From Anthostomella pinea (Eukaryota; Ascomycota; Sordariomycetes; Xylariales; Xylariaceae): 64,000 nucleotides of DNA. Positions 46,567 to 56,730 of this stretch are shown one piece after another. The stretch is taken from NCBI GenBank assembly GCA_963556695.1, contig CAUWAG010000007.1:992001-1056000 (forward strand), read 5' to 3'. Each line of letters opens with the position of its first letter. The first letter of the stretch is position 1. Below the pieces are notes generated by a model, which was given only the letters and a program-made list of their open reading frames with translations, was not told the origin of the DNA and made no database searches. The translations under genes and the position numbers were made by a program.

Positions 46567-47493
46567 CTATATTGCACTGTTAGCAGGATTGGAGGTCGAA
46601 AGGGCGGAAACGACGATCTTCTGTACGCAGTAATTTGTTTCCTAAGAGTTTCGCTATGCTCTTTATGGCAGGTGACTGGATGAGGTTTAAAGACAACGAC
46701 AAAGGATCAGGAATGCGTTTTCAATCTTTTGAAGATGTCTCTTTCGCTGGGTGCATGGTACGGTCTACAGTCACGATGCAGTAGTAACTTGATTAGGTTG
46801 CGGCTGCTGCTCTTTCTTTCAGGAATGTGGTTTGACTGAGCACCAGTCCCACTGACCTCTAATGCCCCCCATGGCTCAGATGATCTAATAGAATTGAGAC
46901 CAGAGACGATTGGGACGAGACAAAGCAGCATGGCCTACAAGCACACAGCTTGGAAGGCTCTGGGTTGGATGTGTTGGTGTCATTGATAAGCGGCGAAGAA
47001 CCTTGCCTCCTTCCCCGGCGAGGAGAAAAATCTAGTGGAAGATGGTAGCAACTTAGTGGTCGTTTCAGCGAGTTAGCCCAGGATAGATGCCCATGTCAGG
47101 AGGTCACTCCATGCATCTCCTGCGTCAAAACTTGGTCTCACGTAGGCACTCTATTCAGTAGTCAGAACGATCTAGTGTTGGAAGCGTCAGCTCTTGGTTT
47201 TGTGTACAGCTATAGTCTATGATAGCTCTGGTGCATTCATTACTCCTAACACATTACTCGTAACACGTGGTCTGCCAAAGTAGGTACCGATCGGTCGCAA
47301 TCTGAATCAGTGACCGCTCTCGACTGCCACGAAGTAGGTGTACATGAACTTTGAGCCCATGCTCCCCCAACTCATACAACCAATGCGATTGACTCTTGTT
47401 CAGGTCCTCCGCAAGTCGTTCTTCTGTTACTCGCCCATGCAACATGATTCTCCTCCAGCCCTCGATGTGCTGCGGGGTTGTGTCTTCAGTATC
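46567..47493. other. intergenic, possibly upstream exon of the APH relic
   Basis: An acceptor-like CAATATAG precedes the first visible exon of the relic, so a further 5' exon may lie here, but I could not find it. No other gene is supported. Confidence 0.4.
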
Positions 47494-48456
47494 TTAGTTC
47501 GCGTCGTTGTCATCATCCTCGTCTATGTCCTTCTTCGTGTCGTTGTCGGTATCGTGCTCATTGTCGGGCTCGATATCGTGTTCGGTGTCAGTGTCAAGTT
47601 CAGTATCAGGCTCGGTATCAGGTTCAATGTCGGGTTCAGTGTCGGGCTCGGTTTCAGGCCAGCAGTTGTATTCACTGGCAGGCTCGGATTCTTGATACTC
47701 TTCTACATACTCTGTGATGAACAGATCCGCGTCATAATCCCTGGCATCATGAATGAACTTGGGAACCGAGGTCCAGGCGATCGCCATTCCCAATTTGGGA
47801 ACGTGGACTGGGCCGTCGGGGGTGAGTCGGATAATGGCGGCAGAATCAATCTGCCGATGGGCATTGGTGACAAAAGGTTCCACGTCGTCCAGGATGTGTT
47901 CATGTGGGATTTCGGATGTCAGGTTCAACACTGTAGTAATTGTGGACTTAGTCCTGTACGAGTGTTCTTCACCGCGAATGAGTCCGGGCGGAAGGAAGTC
48001 TTGATGAACTTTGCGGCACCACTCGTAAGAGGGCGTTGGCGTGTAGATGCATATGCCGCTGTGAAGATTGAGGTACACTCTGCCACGGGGTAGGCCATAC
48101 TTGTATGTATGACGTGTGAACTCGTCGTGCTTTGATTCAATGTCGCTAGGATCGACACTGGAGGAGAAGTCTTTGTTGAAAGCTTCTTTTGGGACTGGGG
48201 AATTGAATACTTCCAGCACAACGGGATACTTGGCTAGTGCTCTTCCTCTCGACCGCCTGTCGACAAGCAGAAACGAAGATACGAGCCATGGGCTGGGCAT
48301 GAGACGTCGCACGTGGCTTGCGATGATCATAATGCGTTGCTCGCTCTCTTCCTTAATGGCGTGCTCCCAAATCCGGTCTTGGAGTTCCCATGGCAGCCGC
48401 GGGAAATGTTGGAACTCCCGATCCTTGGGTTGCCACCAAAATCGGAAGCCAGACAT
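47494..48456 (-). CDS. 2EXR domain protein with acidic repeat tail
   Basis: A 320-residue single-exon protein. FPRLPWELQDRIWEHAI at about 18-34 matches the start of the 2EXR domain, a helical domain common and expanded in filamentous ascomycetes; its molecular role is unknown. The middle contains GRVYLNLHSGICIYTPTPSYEW and LGMAIAWTSVPKFIHDARDY. The last ~55 residues are an acidic tail built from EPDTEPDI-type tetrapeptides, then DNDTKKDIDEDDDND. The start (ACACCATGTCTGG) and the stop are clear. Long frames on the opposite strand are shadows of the acidic repeat. Confidence 0.85.
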   Translation of the reverse strand: MSGFRFWWQPKDREFQHFPRLPWELQDRIWEHAIKEESEQRIMIIASHVRRLMPSPWLVSSFLLVDRRSRGRALAKYPVVLEVFNSPVPKEAFNKDFSSSVDPSDIESKHDEFTRHTYKYGLPRGRVYLNLHSGICIYTPTPSYEWCRKVHQDFLPPGLIRGEEHSYRTKSTITTVLNLTSEIPHEHILDDVEPFVTNAHRQIDSAAIIRLTPDGPVHVPKLGMAIAWTSVPKFIHDARDYDADLFITEYVEEYQESEPASEYNCWPETEPDTEPDIEPDTEPDTELDTDTEHDIEPDNEHDTDNDTKKDIDEDDDNDAN

Positions 48457-50415
48457 GGTGTCGGATGGCTGCTTCGTGGCAATTCTCGGATGGTAGTGTT
48501 CAGATGAATCAGCAGAGAAGGTGAAGATTCAAGGTGGAGTTTGAGGCCGACGTCAAGGTTGAGGTGAAGGTCGAGGTTGAGGTCGATGTTGGGAAAGACG
48601 CGTGATTGAGGTCAACAGATGCGGTGGGCGTTGGGAAAGACGCGTAATCGAGGTCGACGGACGCGGTAGACGCGGTGGGCGCGTTGGTCTTGAGCCGGCG
48701 GCAGGTGCGCAGTCTTGGTACCTAGATATATATCCTCTGGTCAGGTCATATCCAGAGTAGGTGCTTGTGAATTGAAGGTATATGTTCGTACCGAATGATC
48801 CGACCTGTGCCTCGTGGTGGTTGTAAGAACAAGGTGACCGAGCAGGTGTGTGCGCAACGTGAGAACTTGGTTGTTGTTCGCAGTGGCGCGCTTAAAATCA
48901 CCACTTGCTGTTTTCCATTGGCCATTGTTTGGGGAACGTACCAATTAACATATATGTTCACATTCCGTGCACTAAACCATCAAGCACTCCATCCCTTGCT
49001 TCTTAAGTACATATACTTACTCAAACATACCTACTTGAGAAAGTCTGCACCCGGCTCTTCATGTTAAAAAGCCAGGCGATACAACATCATGACTGCACCA
49101 ACCGACGCCACAACGCCTGTAGAAGGGCACTGTGAGAATTCCCTGGGCTCTTGGGTCGGGCGTTAATCAATATCTCCATACATGGCCTGAACGTAAAGGT
49201 TCACGGCCGCTCCATACTTGATTTCTCTGCCCAAACCGTGCCAAGAGCGCAAAGTCACTCGGTGTACAACCCAGAGAGTTTTCCAATTTTCTCCTCTATG
49301 TTACGGTATTACATAATACCTCCACATATTTATGTACATATATACCCCTAGCTTCCCCGTTCTCTTCCGATCTTGCCTCTTCTTCCTTAGATATCGTTGA
49401 ATCTAGATATTTCAACCCATCAGCCCTGACCAGCGCAGCTGCAGGCCTGATTGTCACACTCTATACTGACAGTTCCACACAGCTCTCTTTTGCAAATCAT
49501 GCAGCTGCCTAGGTACTGGCAACACCGAATTTTTCAAGGCGTCTATCAACTCCTGTGGCGCTACCACAGTCGGCCTTTACTCAACGGTGTTCTCCACCCA
49601 CAGTACAATACAAGATCCCGCCACCATTTGACCTTGACTCCTTTGATTTCCTCCAACTGGAACTAACACTCGGAATATCGAGGTTTCGCTGGAGGTGGAG
49701 AGCAAGCACCGTTTCGTTTGGCTACTCCATACTCCCCATTCCATGCCGCCACGCAGGGACTCATGGAATTAGTGCATCGTGGTCACTTAGTCGAGAAGAA
49801 ACGCATCGACTTACAAGCAGAGACGTAGTGAATTGGCGGCTATGCCGGTTCAAAAAAAAATTGCATTTGGGAGAGCACTAGGACATGCAGCTCGCATAGC
49901 TATACTGTTGAATGGCGCGCAAGCCACAGTGGCGTTTAGGGAGGTGGCGGTGCACCAAACAGGGCCCAATAGGGAAATTTCGGGTCACTTGGCCCACAAC
50001 AACAGCTCCTTCCAAGCACACACACACGCATACATGGAATCAACAAAATACACGTTTTCAACCATATGCACCATCATACACGCTGTTCGACATATACCAT
50101 TTAGTTGCTACAATGGAAACTTGGAAACCAAGATGATTATCTAACCCGCTGTTCCGACCGTCAAGCGGCTTCCGATGTCACGGAGGACATAGATCTGCCC
50201 GAAAAGATCCGTCACGCTGTAAAACAGGCGCCAAACTTCCATCTGGCGAGCCTTCCTCGCCCTCGCTTCCACCGAGCTCGCCTCTGTCGAGTGCCCCTCT
50301 AGTCCCTCCTCTGCACAAATGCGCTCGTACTGAGAGATCTCAAACAGTTGATCCTTCTTAGCGGCAAGGTTGTCGCTACTGCTGTTGCTTCCTCCACAGG
50401 TGCGGGTAGTGTTGG
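48457..50415. other. intergenic upstream of 2EXR gene and before the P450 relic
   Basis: Contains a tandem duplication close to the 2EXR start, listed separately, and otherwise only short unsupported frames. Confidence 0.5.
48588..48680. repeat. two-copy tandem repeat upstream of the 2EXR gene
   Basis: Both copies begin GTTGGGAAAGACGCGT and end GCGGTGGGC; the first is 42 bp and the second 51 bp with a 9-bp extra piece (GGTAGACGC-like). Just before it are shorter GAGGTCGA/GAGGTTGA repeats. It lies 130-225 bp upstream of the 2EXR start and may affect its promoter. Confidence 0.85.
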
Positions 50416-51593
50416 TTGGATTCCTGGTTCCAGACGCTGCGCCACACACACCTGACCAGATGCATGTTACACGGCACGCAGTTTCCCAGGCCATTTGATC
50501 TCCATGCTCACGTTATGAAGCGCGAGCTGGCACCAGAACTGTCCAGGTACCTGGAAGGAGCATCCAAGGAGTTGGACCACGTGGCAGCCAAGATGAAAAG
50601 GTATTTCGGTGCTTCGCAGAGAAGGGAAAGGAGCGAAGCAGTAGATGAGGATGACACCGTCCTGGACTGGATGCTAGAGAATGGCTTGTAGGAGGAGGTG
50701 CAGTGTGCTGAGATGGCAAAACCCAACTCATCATGTCGCTCGCAAGTATCCATACTACGTCCTCAAACACGGCCAGCTTCCTCTTCGAGCTTTGCGCACA
50801 CCCAGAGTGGTTTCCCATCCTTAGGGACGAGATCGAAGAAGTCGGGAAGCAAACAGGGAATGCTTCGGAGGTCGGCATTAAGAGGTGGCACCCACGGCTG
50901 GAACGAATGGACTCATTTTTGCTAGAATGCTTCAGAGTTCACCCGTCGATTCTCTGTAGGCAAACCACCCAGCACTTTTAATTTTCCCTAGTCTAAAGCA
51001 CACTCTGACAGTAGCAGGGAGCCCGCAAAGAGTGGCACTGCAGCCGTATACCTGAAAGATGAGACGCACATCCCTAAGGGGTGCAGAATTGCATTCGCAA
51101 GCACCGAGCACCAGATGGATCCGGATGTCATACCAGACCCTTTCACCTTCGACCCCAAGCGTAGTTACCGCAGGCGACAAGAGTCACCCGCTTATCACGA
51201 CAGGAACCTGGCTGCCCTGACCGACATCAACAATCACCTGACGTTTGGATACGGAAGTCAAGCAATAAGTGATTCCTTCATGGTTCCCGATCCGCTCTGT
51301 CCTTCGTCCGGAAGCAAGAACAGGCTCTTCGCCCCGTTGACCGTTCGGAAGAGCTTTCTTATGGCTCTAGAAACCCGGCCTCGTGGGCGTTTGCTGACTC
51401 GATGTTGCTTCTGAAGTGCCTAGGGAAGTTTCTCGGCGTTGCAGAGATCAATCAACTGCTCTCACGGCTGATCACCGAATTCGACTTCAAGTACCCAGAG
51501 GGCAAGTCGATGCCGAAGACCATGTGTGCAGACAAGGACGTGTCCATGGACCCCGGCGCGAAGCTCATCATGAGAAAGAGGAAGGTGACTTGA
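50416..51593 (+). pseudogene. cytochrome P450 relic
   Basis: Scattered P450 landmarks appear in order but in different frames. They are an F-G region (ELSRYLEGASKELDHVAAKMKRY, DDTVLDWMLENG), the I helix SLASIHTTSSNTASFLFELCAHPEW, the K helix MDSFLLECFRVHP with Glu-x-x-Arg, the meander KDETHIPKGCRIAFASTEHQMDPDV, and the end EFDFKYPEGKSMPKTMCADKDVSMDPGAKLIMRKRK. The heme loop starts properly as LTFGYGSQA, but the cysteine expected next is replaced by ISDSF and unrelated sequence. There is a stop at 50689-50691, a frame change near 50725 and others after 50975. The N-terminal membrane anchor half is not recognisable. The I helix with ASIHTTS fits fungal P450s related to ent-kaurene-oxidase-like types, from memory. 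Confidence 0.82.
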
Positions 51594-52602
51594 TTTGACC
51601 AGTCCCTTGCTACTACTCATACGTTGGGTTTCTTGGCTGTTGAATGATGGAAGGCCGGTCATTACACATTCTTTCCATATAGGTTCACATTGGCTGGCCA
51701 GAGGCAGAGGGAGATCTCTGCTATGGCACGAAAGGCTAGATGTCCAGATTTTGGGGTTGGTGACTTTACAGACTATAGGTACTGAATGGAATGAATGACA
51801 ATCAATACAACGTGTTTCACACATCAAGACAGCGACATGTGCTGCATCCTGGCTGATATTCAATGGTAGCCTACAAGAGCGATATGTCTTGGTAACTCAG
51901 GAACCGCTAATCCAGTTATGCTACCACTTCAGAAGCACGAGCGGCTTTAAACTTCAAGAGAGATGGAAATCGTGGCCAACTTACGTCGTATCCGCGATTC
52001 TAGGCTCACAGGAGGATCTGGAGTGGTCCTTGCGCTAGGCAGCATCTAGGTGCGCTCAAGGGGATGGCATCGACCTCGTTTTCAAGTCATCGGCCGCCTA
52101 GGAGCTTTGTAATCAGATGGCGTGTCGATGCCGCACAGACCACAACGGTCTTGAGGATAGCCGGTCGCAGCCCCTTTTCAGCGAAGCCGAACACCTCCAC
52201 CTGATACTTGAACGATAAGCCTATGCCTTCTACTCCAGCATCACGCCATCATCACCACAATACGAAACTTGGAGTCTTGTACACATACACATTTTCCGTC
52301 GTTGCCGTAGCTCCAACGTATTCAATGAGGACATTGCTCTCTGCGGGTCCTACTCATGGAGGATGACGGGAACAAAGACGAAGTACAAAGAGCCAGTTGA
52401 AGGGCGACATAAATCCACAATAACCAACAGCCAGGGCCATTGGCTTTCTTCTACGACCGATGGCGAAGACAAAGGTCAGAGCACAAAGATGGTCGAAACC
52501 TCACACCCCGCTGACTAGAAGTCTTCACACTCCGTTAATCGCTCCGCAGCCCAGCTTCAATCGGATACGGCCCAAAACAGCTCAGGCGAGCTTGTTGCAA
52601 GT
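51594..52602. other. intergenic, no gene recognised
   Basis: About 1 kb without supported coding sequence. A short in-frame start near 52460 could be an extra exon of the next gene, but no convincing join was found. Confidence 0.45.
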
Positions 52603-53620
52603 ATGTCGACCAGAAATCCTGGAATGCCCGAGGTTGCCGGTCTCAATCCCGATCGCCCGCCAACGCGGATGGAGCTCGAAGAACTTTGGGATGAGTGCGA
52701 CAACATAACATCCCAGATAGAGGACTTCCTGCGCTTCCACGACCTGGAGACTCCCTGCCCCGACGCCGAAGAGGCATACGAGATCATTAAAAACCTACAA
52801 TGGGCGATCAAGTACATACACGACACAGTGAAACCCGCGCTGCAGAATAACATCATCCGCGCCCCTCCCTCACCGAGCTGGGGCTCCAAAGGTACGGCAA
52901 GCCGATACATGTAGCCTACCAGTACTGGAAGCCGGAACACGGTCCGAGCAACATGGCCCAATGGGGGCAGATCCACGGCTGGTTGACACAGGAGCTCCGC
53001 GGCGCCCTGACCGACTACCGGACTTGGTGGAGGCCGGCCGAAGGTGAAGCTCTAGACCCAGGTCCCACGAACGACCAGCTTCAGGAGCTACTCGAGTGCA
53101 GCAACGAGAGGATGGAGCAGTCGGCATCGATCGGAAATCGCGAGTGGGCCAGCAAGAACATCCAAAACAAGATTCACAAAATCAGAAAGAATTTGCATCC
53201 GTATATCGAGGCGGTCCATCGACTTATGGAGACGGAAGAACGGACTTCGGAGACTATGGGCGAGTACGAGGTTATACGCAAAGTCATTGCGGCTCTCAAG
53301 AGACGCCTGGATGAGTACGGGAGACTGTACGATTACGGAAGACAAGACTACTCGCAGTCGATTGAGCGGTTGAAGACCATGGCTCGGGAGAATCCTCTGG
53401 CGCTTGGACAGCCGCCGGAAAATCTGAGGCTGGCTATGAACCACCGACAGTTCTTTCAGTACTTTAGTCCTGCTGAGGCTCAACATGAGATACCAACCGA
53501 GAAGAGGTATGGTATTTCCTGTGGCAATCCTCCACACAAAAGTAGAGTTTCGTGGCACTAACATTGAATAGGGGGGAAGGCAATGTTGTCAGCTTCATTC
53601 CGAGTTTGGGATGGTTCTGA
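52603..53620 (+). CDS. protein of unknown function, apparent frameshift
   Basis: I do not recognise the family. The first part starts MSTRNPGMPEVAGLNPDRPP and runs to NNIIRAP. The frame then has to change near 52860 to read SLTELGLQRYGKPIHVAYQYWKPEHGPSN, which continues without interruption into MAQWGQIHGWLTQELRGAL. The interval between the two frames is too short for an intron, so there is either an indel (true or from sequencing) or a different first exon. A real intron (donor at 53507, acceptor ending 53571) leads to the end RGEGNVVSFIPSLGWF. Helical, charged segments such as ASKNIQNKIHKIRKNLHPYIEAVHRLMETEE suggest coiled-coil or all-helical structure. It could be a recent pseudogene. Confidence 0.55.
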
Positions 53621-53919
53621 TGTCGCGGTTGAAGATGGAAGTATGTGTGGTCGGCAGGATGGGAGGTGAAGCCGTATCACTGCGTGAATTTCACCTGCGT
53701 TCATGGCTTCTACTTCGAACAGTCTGCCACCAGAGCCTTCGGCAGAACAGGGTGTTTATGGTGGGCTGGGATCATACGAATATTGTCCTGAGAGCAATGC
53801 AGACAAGCAAGGGAAATGTTGAAGAAGGGCTGGCTGAAGATGCGGATGCGTATGAACCTCATAACACAACCATACCCAGCGCATATCCTACTACATACAA
53901 GAACACCAAAAGCCCCAAA

Positions 53920-54934
53920 TCACCTCCTACTCTCCCTCATGATCTTCTCCACCTCATCCATCCCCATCATCCTCTTCAACACCCCCTCAAACACCCAAGC
54001 CGGCAACACACTCGCCACCCTAGCCAGCAGCGCGTTCTCACCCCTCCAGATGACCGGCGGCGGACTCCGCCTCATCAAATCGCCTACCACGCCCTCCGCC
54101 CACTGCTCCGCCGAAATCCCCGTTTCGGCATGCTGTTCCTGGCTCATAATCCCCTGCACAAGCTCGCGCGCGGGCTCGTAGAGCGACCCATCGGGCAACT
54201 TCAACGCCCGGCCCTCGACGTTGTTGGTGTTGCTGTTGCGGATGAAATTGGTGCGCACGCCGGCGGTCTTGAGCTCGACCACGCGGATCCCGAGGCAGGA
54301 GAGCTCTTGCCGCATGCTGTCGGAGAGGCGGGCTAGGGCGGCCTTGGAGGCGCTGTACTAGAAGGATTGGGGTTAATAACAGTTTGGGGAATGTGAATGA
54401 GGGTAATTTACTTACGAGGCCCTGGAATGGCATGGGAGTCATGGACCCGACGGAGGTGTGGTTTACTATCATCGGGGTGGCGGGGCCACTGGCGGTGGAG
54501 GAGGTAGGGGAGGAGGCAGAACGTAGTAGTAAAGGCAGGAAAGCTTGTGTGACAGCGAGTTGCGCCCACACGTTGAGGTCAAAGAGAGCTTTTGCCGAGT
54601 CCAGGGATGCGTCCGCGAGGGGGGTTGTGTAGTGGCCACCGGCGTTGTTGATGAGCATATCTAGCCTCCCTGAGACAGCTGCGTCTGTGGGTGTTGACTT
54701 CTCGGAGAGAGACTTCGTCACGACGTCGACGGCAGATGCGATTGAGGCTGCTGATGTCACGTCCAGAGGCAGGGTTTCGATACCCTGTGACGCGAGCGAG
54801 GACAGCTTGGATGGGTTGCGCGCCGTGGCGTAGACGTGATGTCCGGCTGCGTGGAAGGTCACCGCAAGCGCCGCGCCCGTGCCACCCGGCGAGCAGCCAG
54901 TTATGAGGATCGTGAGTTTTCTGGATGATGACAT
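53920..54934 (-). CDS. short-chain dehydrogenase, AYR1-like
   Basis: Classical SDR of 318 residues in two exons (54934-54416 and 54357-53920). TGCSPGGTG (12-20) binds the dinucleotide, NNAGG lies at 96-100, and the active-site YSASK at 174-178 begins exactly at the second exon, which supports the intron. The TGCSPGG variant and ATARNPSKL resemble yeast Ayr1, an NADPH-dependent 1-acyl-dihydroxyacetone-phosphate reductase of ER and lipid droplets that also hydrolyses triacylglycerol. AT-A-RNP after the second strand favours NADPH. The C-terminus (VLLPAWVFEGVLKRMM-like) is amphipathic, as in lipid-associated members. The exact substrate is an inference. Confidence 0.85.
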
Positions 54935-55379
54935 GGTGGATGAAGCGAGATGGGTCTCGTTGGCAGCGTAAAGGGTCAGGAAAGAAGCGAAGAGTTATGA
55001 TGGATATCCTGTATAAAAGCCCGGCGTGCGCGCAAGCAAGCAGTGGAATAGTGAGGAGACTCCAAAAAAAGAAGCTAATTACCCAAACCTCCTTGCTACT
55101 TATATCGGCATGTGGAATTGCGGCCTTTCATCGAGGACTATTCACGCAGACGCGTCGGAAAAGACCATGTCGGAAGCTCAGTCAGCCGTACCTACTAACA
55201 AGTCCGCCAACTGCGAGATTCCGTCTTCCCTTTCAACGGGCCAGAGTGTATGCGAGTGGAAACCAAGGTGGCTTTGATCATCTGCGTCCGCGGCACTCCT
55301 AACGGTAGACGTCGGAAAGGGGGCAATGGCTGCTCCGCAAGTCCACGGGCGCTGAGCTCACCCTTATTGGCCGCCACAT

Positions 55380-55449
55380 CGCCAAACTCCGCCAAACTCC
55401 GCCAAACTCCGCCGAATTCCGCCGAATTCCGCTGAACTCCGCCAACCCC
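55380..55449. repeat. seven-unit 10-bp minisatellite
   Basis: Units are CGCCAAACTC (three), CGCCGAATTC (two), CGCTGAACTC and a decayed last copy. Three different variants are grouped in order, as expected from stepwise unit duplication. Confidence 0.92.
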
Positions 55450-56093
55450 CCGAGAGTCGAGTGGCTCATCGTCGCGACACCAAAGATGTAATTGTTCTCC
55501 TCGCTTGTATCCTGGATTCATTCACTGGATTCATCCAGGGCTTTATTGAGCATCCGTTGAGTTCGACGGAGATCAGCGGTGACTCGCCGGCGAGTCAGTT
55601 CATCTCAGGGCGAGCGATGCTATGGGCAGGTAAGCTCGTCATAGGGAGGCGAGTACAACCAGAATGCCTGAAGAAGTGAGCACATCCTATTGAGTGCTGA
55701 TGAAGATTGAAGGTTATCTAGGACGATTTATATTCTGGCTTCAGGGAATGCCTTATCCAATTCTCCAGCCCCTTGGCCGATGTGTCTCCACGTGGGATAA
55801 CGTTGAAAGGTCATCTATAAACCGCCCTAAGGATAGTCGTGGGATTATTTCCCCTATCAGATAAGGAAAGGGGGCCGGGGCTATCGCGGCCCTCATTTTG
55901 CTCAGTACCTTTATAAAACTACCCTCCGATCCGTAAAAACCTACCTCCAAATCAGCCAATCACAGCCCGTGCATCCAGCTACGCAACCCACTAATTCTCA
56001 ACATCACCACCACTTCTACCATCGTCACCACTATGCGCTTTTCAAGGATACATTCACAGATAGGGGGCTCGCACCGCCCCCCAAACCCCCGGC

Positions 56094-56142
56094 TAACCCT
56101 AACCACTAATCTTAACCACTAACCCTAATCCTAATCCTAACC
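56094..56142. repeat. degenerate interstitial telomere-like repeat
   Basis: Runs of TAACCCTAACC, CTAACCCTAATCC and TAATCCTAACC, the complement of degenerate TTAGGG. About 50 bp, far from any window end, with genes on both sides. Confidence 0.6.
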
Positions 56143-56730
56143 ACGTGGTTACCCGGTGAAGTCATGTTAGGTACTTCTAGTTGGGTGGGAAACGCACGCA
56201 AACTAAAGTACTTGCGATGTAGTAGGTGGTGAGCAGCCAATTAAATCGTCGGGATGGCTTCCAAATGCAGTTAGAAGGGTAGAGTTCAAGGGATCGGAGG
56301 GTAGTTTTCTAACGTTACTGCAATTTGCCGGGCCATTCAAGCCTCCACGCTACCCATATGTCACAATCGTACCATCTTTCTAGAAATCTGTCCGGCGGCG
56401 ACCGAGCTGATTCGAATGCCACAACAGGGCCTAAAGCGCCCTCCTGATTGGAACGGAGGTCCGTAAGGCTGATGGGTCTTGACCCTTGAGGCTCAGACGG
56501 TCTCAGGCATGCCAGGCTCCCAGTTCCACCCTTGGCATTCTTCTTCGCCGGAAAGTCGTTCGGCAACTATGGCCTATCATGGTCCCGTCGTCGAGCGCCT
56601 CCGGCTTTGATAAAAGGCCGGGCGTCCTGACTGCCCGTCGCCTAAGCGGTCGCAAGCGGTCATCACCAAGGCTAGGCCGGCAAACATATCTCCTCCCGTC
56701 GTTCAGCGCCGGACAACGTAGCTCTGGACG

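Larger units (their letters stand above)
54935..56730. other. intergenic with minisatellite and telomere-like words
   Basis: No gene is supported. It contains a 10-bp minisatellite and a run of telomere-like repeats, both listed. The remainder is ordinary composition. Confidence 0.5.

Noticed and set aside
47338..48093. Long plus-strand frame of 251 codons with Val/Gly repeats
   Set aside because: It is the complement of the acidic EPDT repeat and core of the 2EXR gene; composition and repeats are explained by the minus-strand protein.
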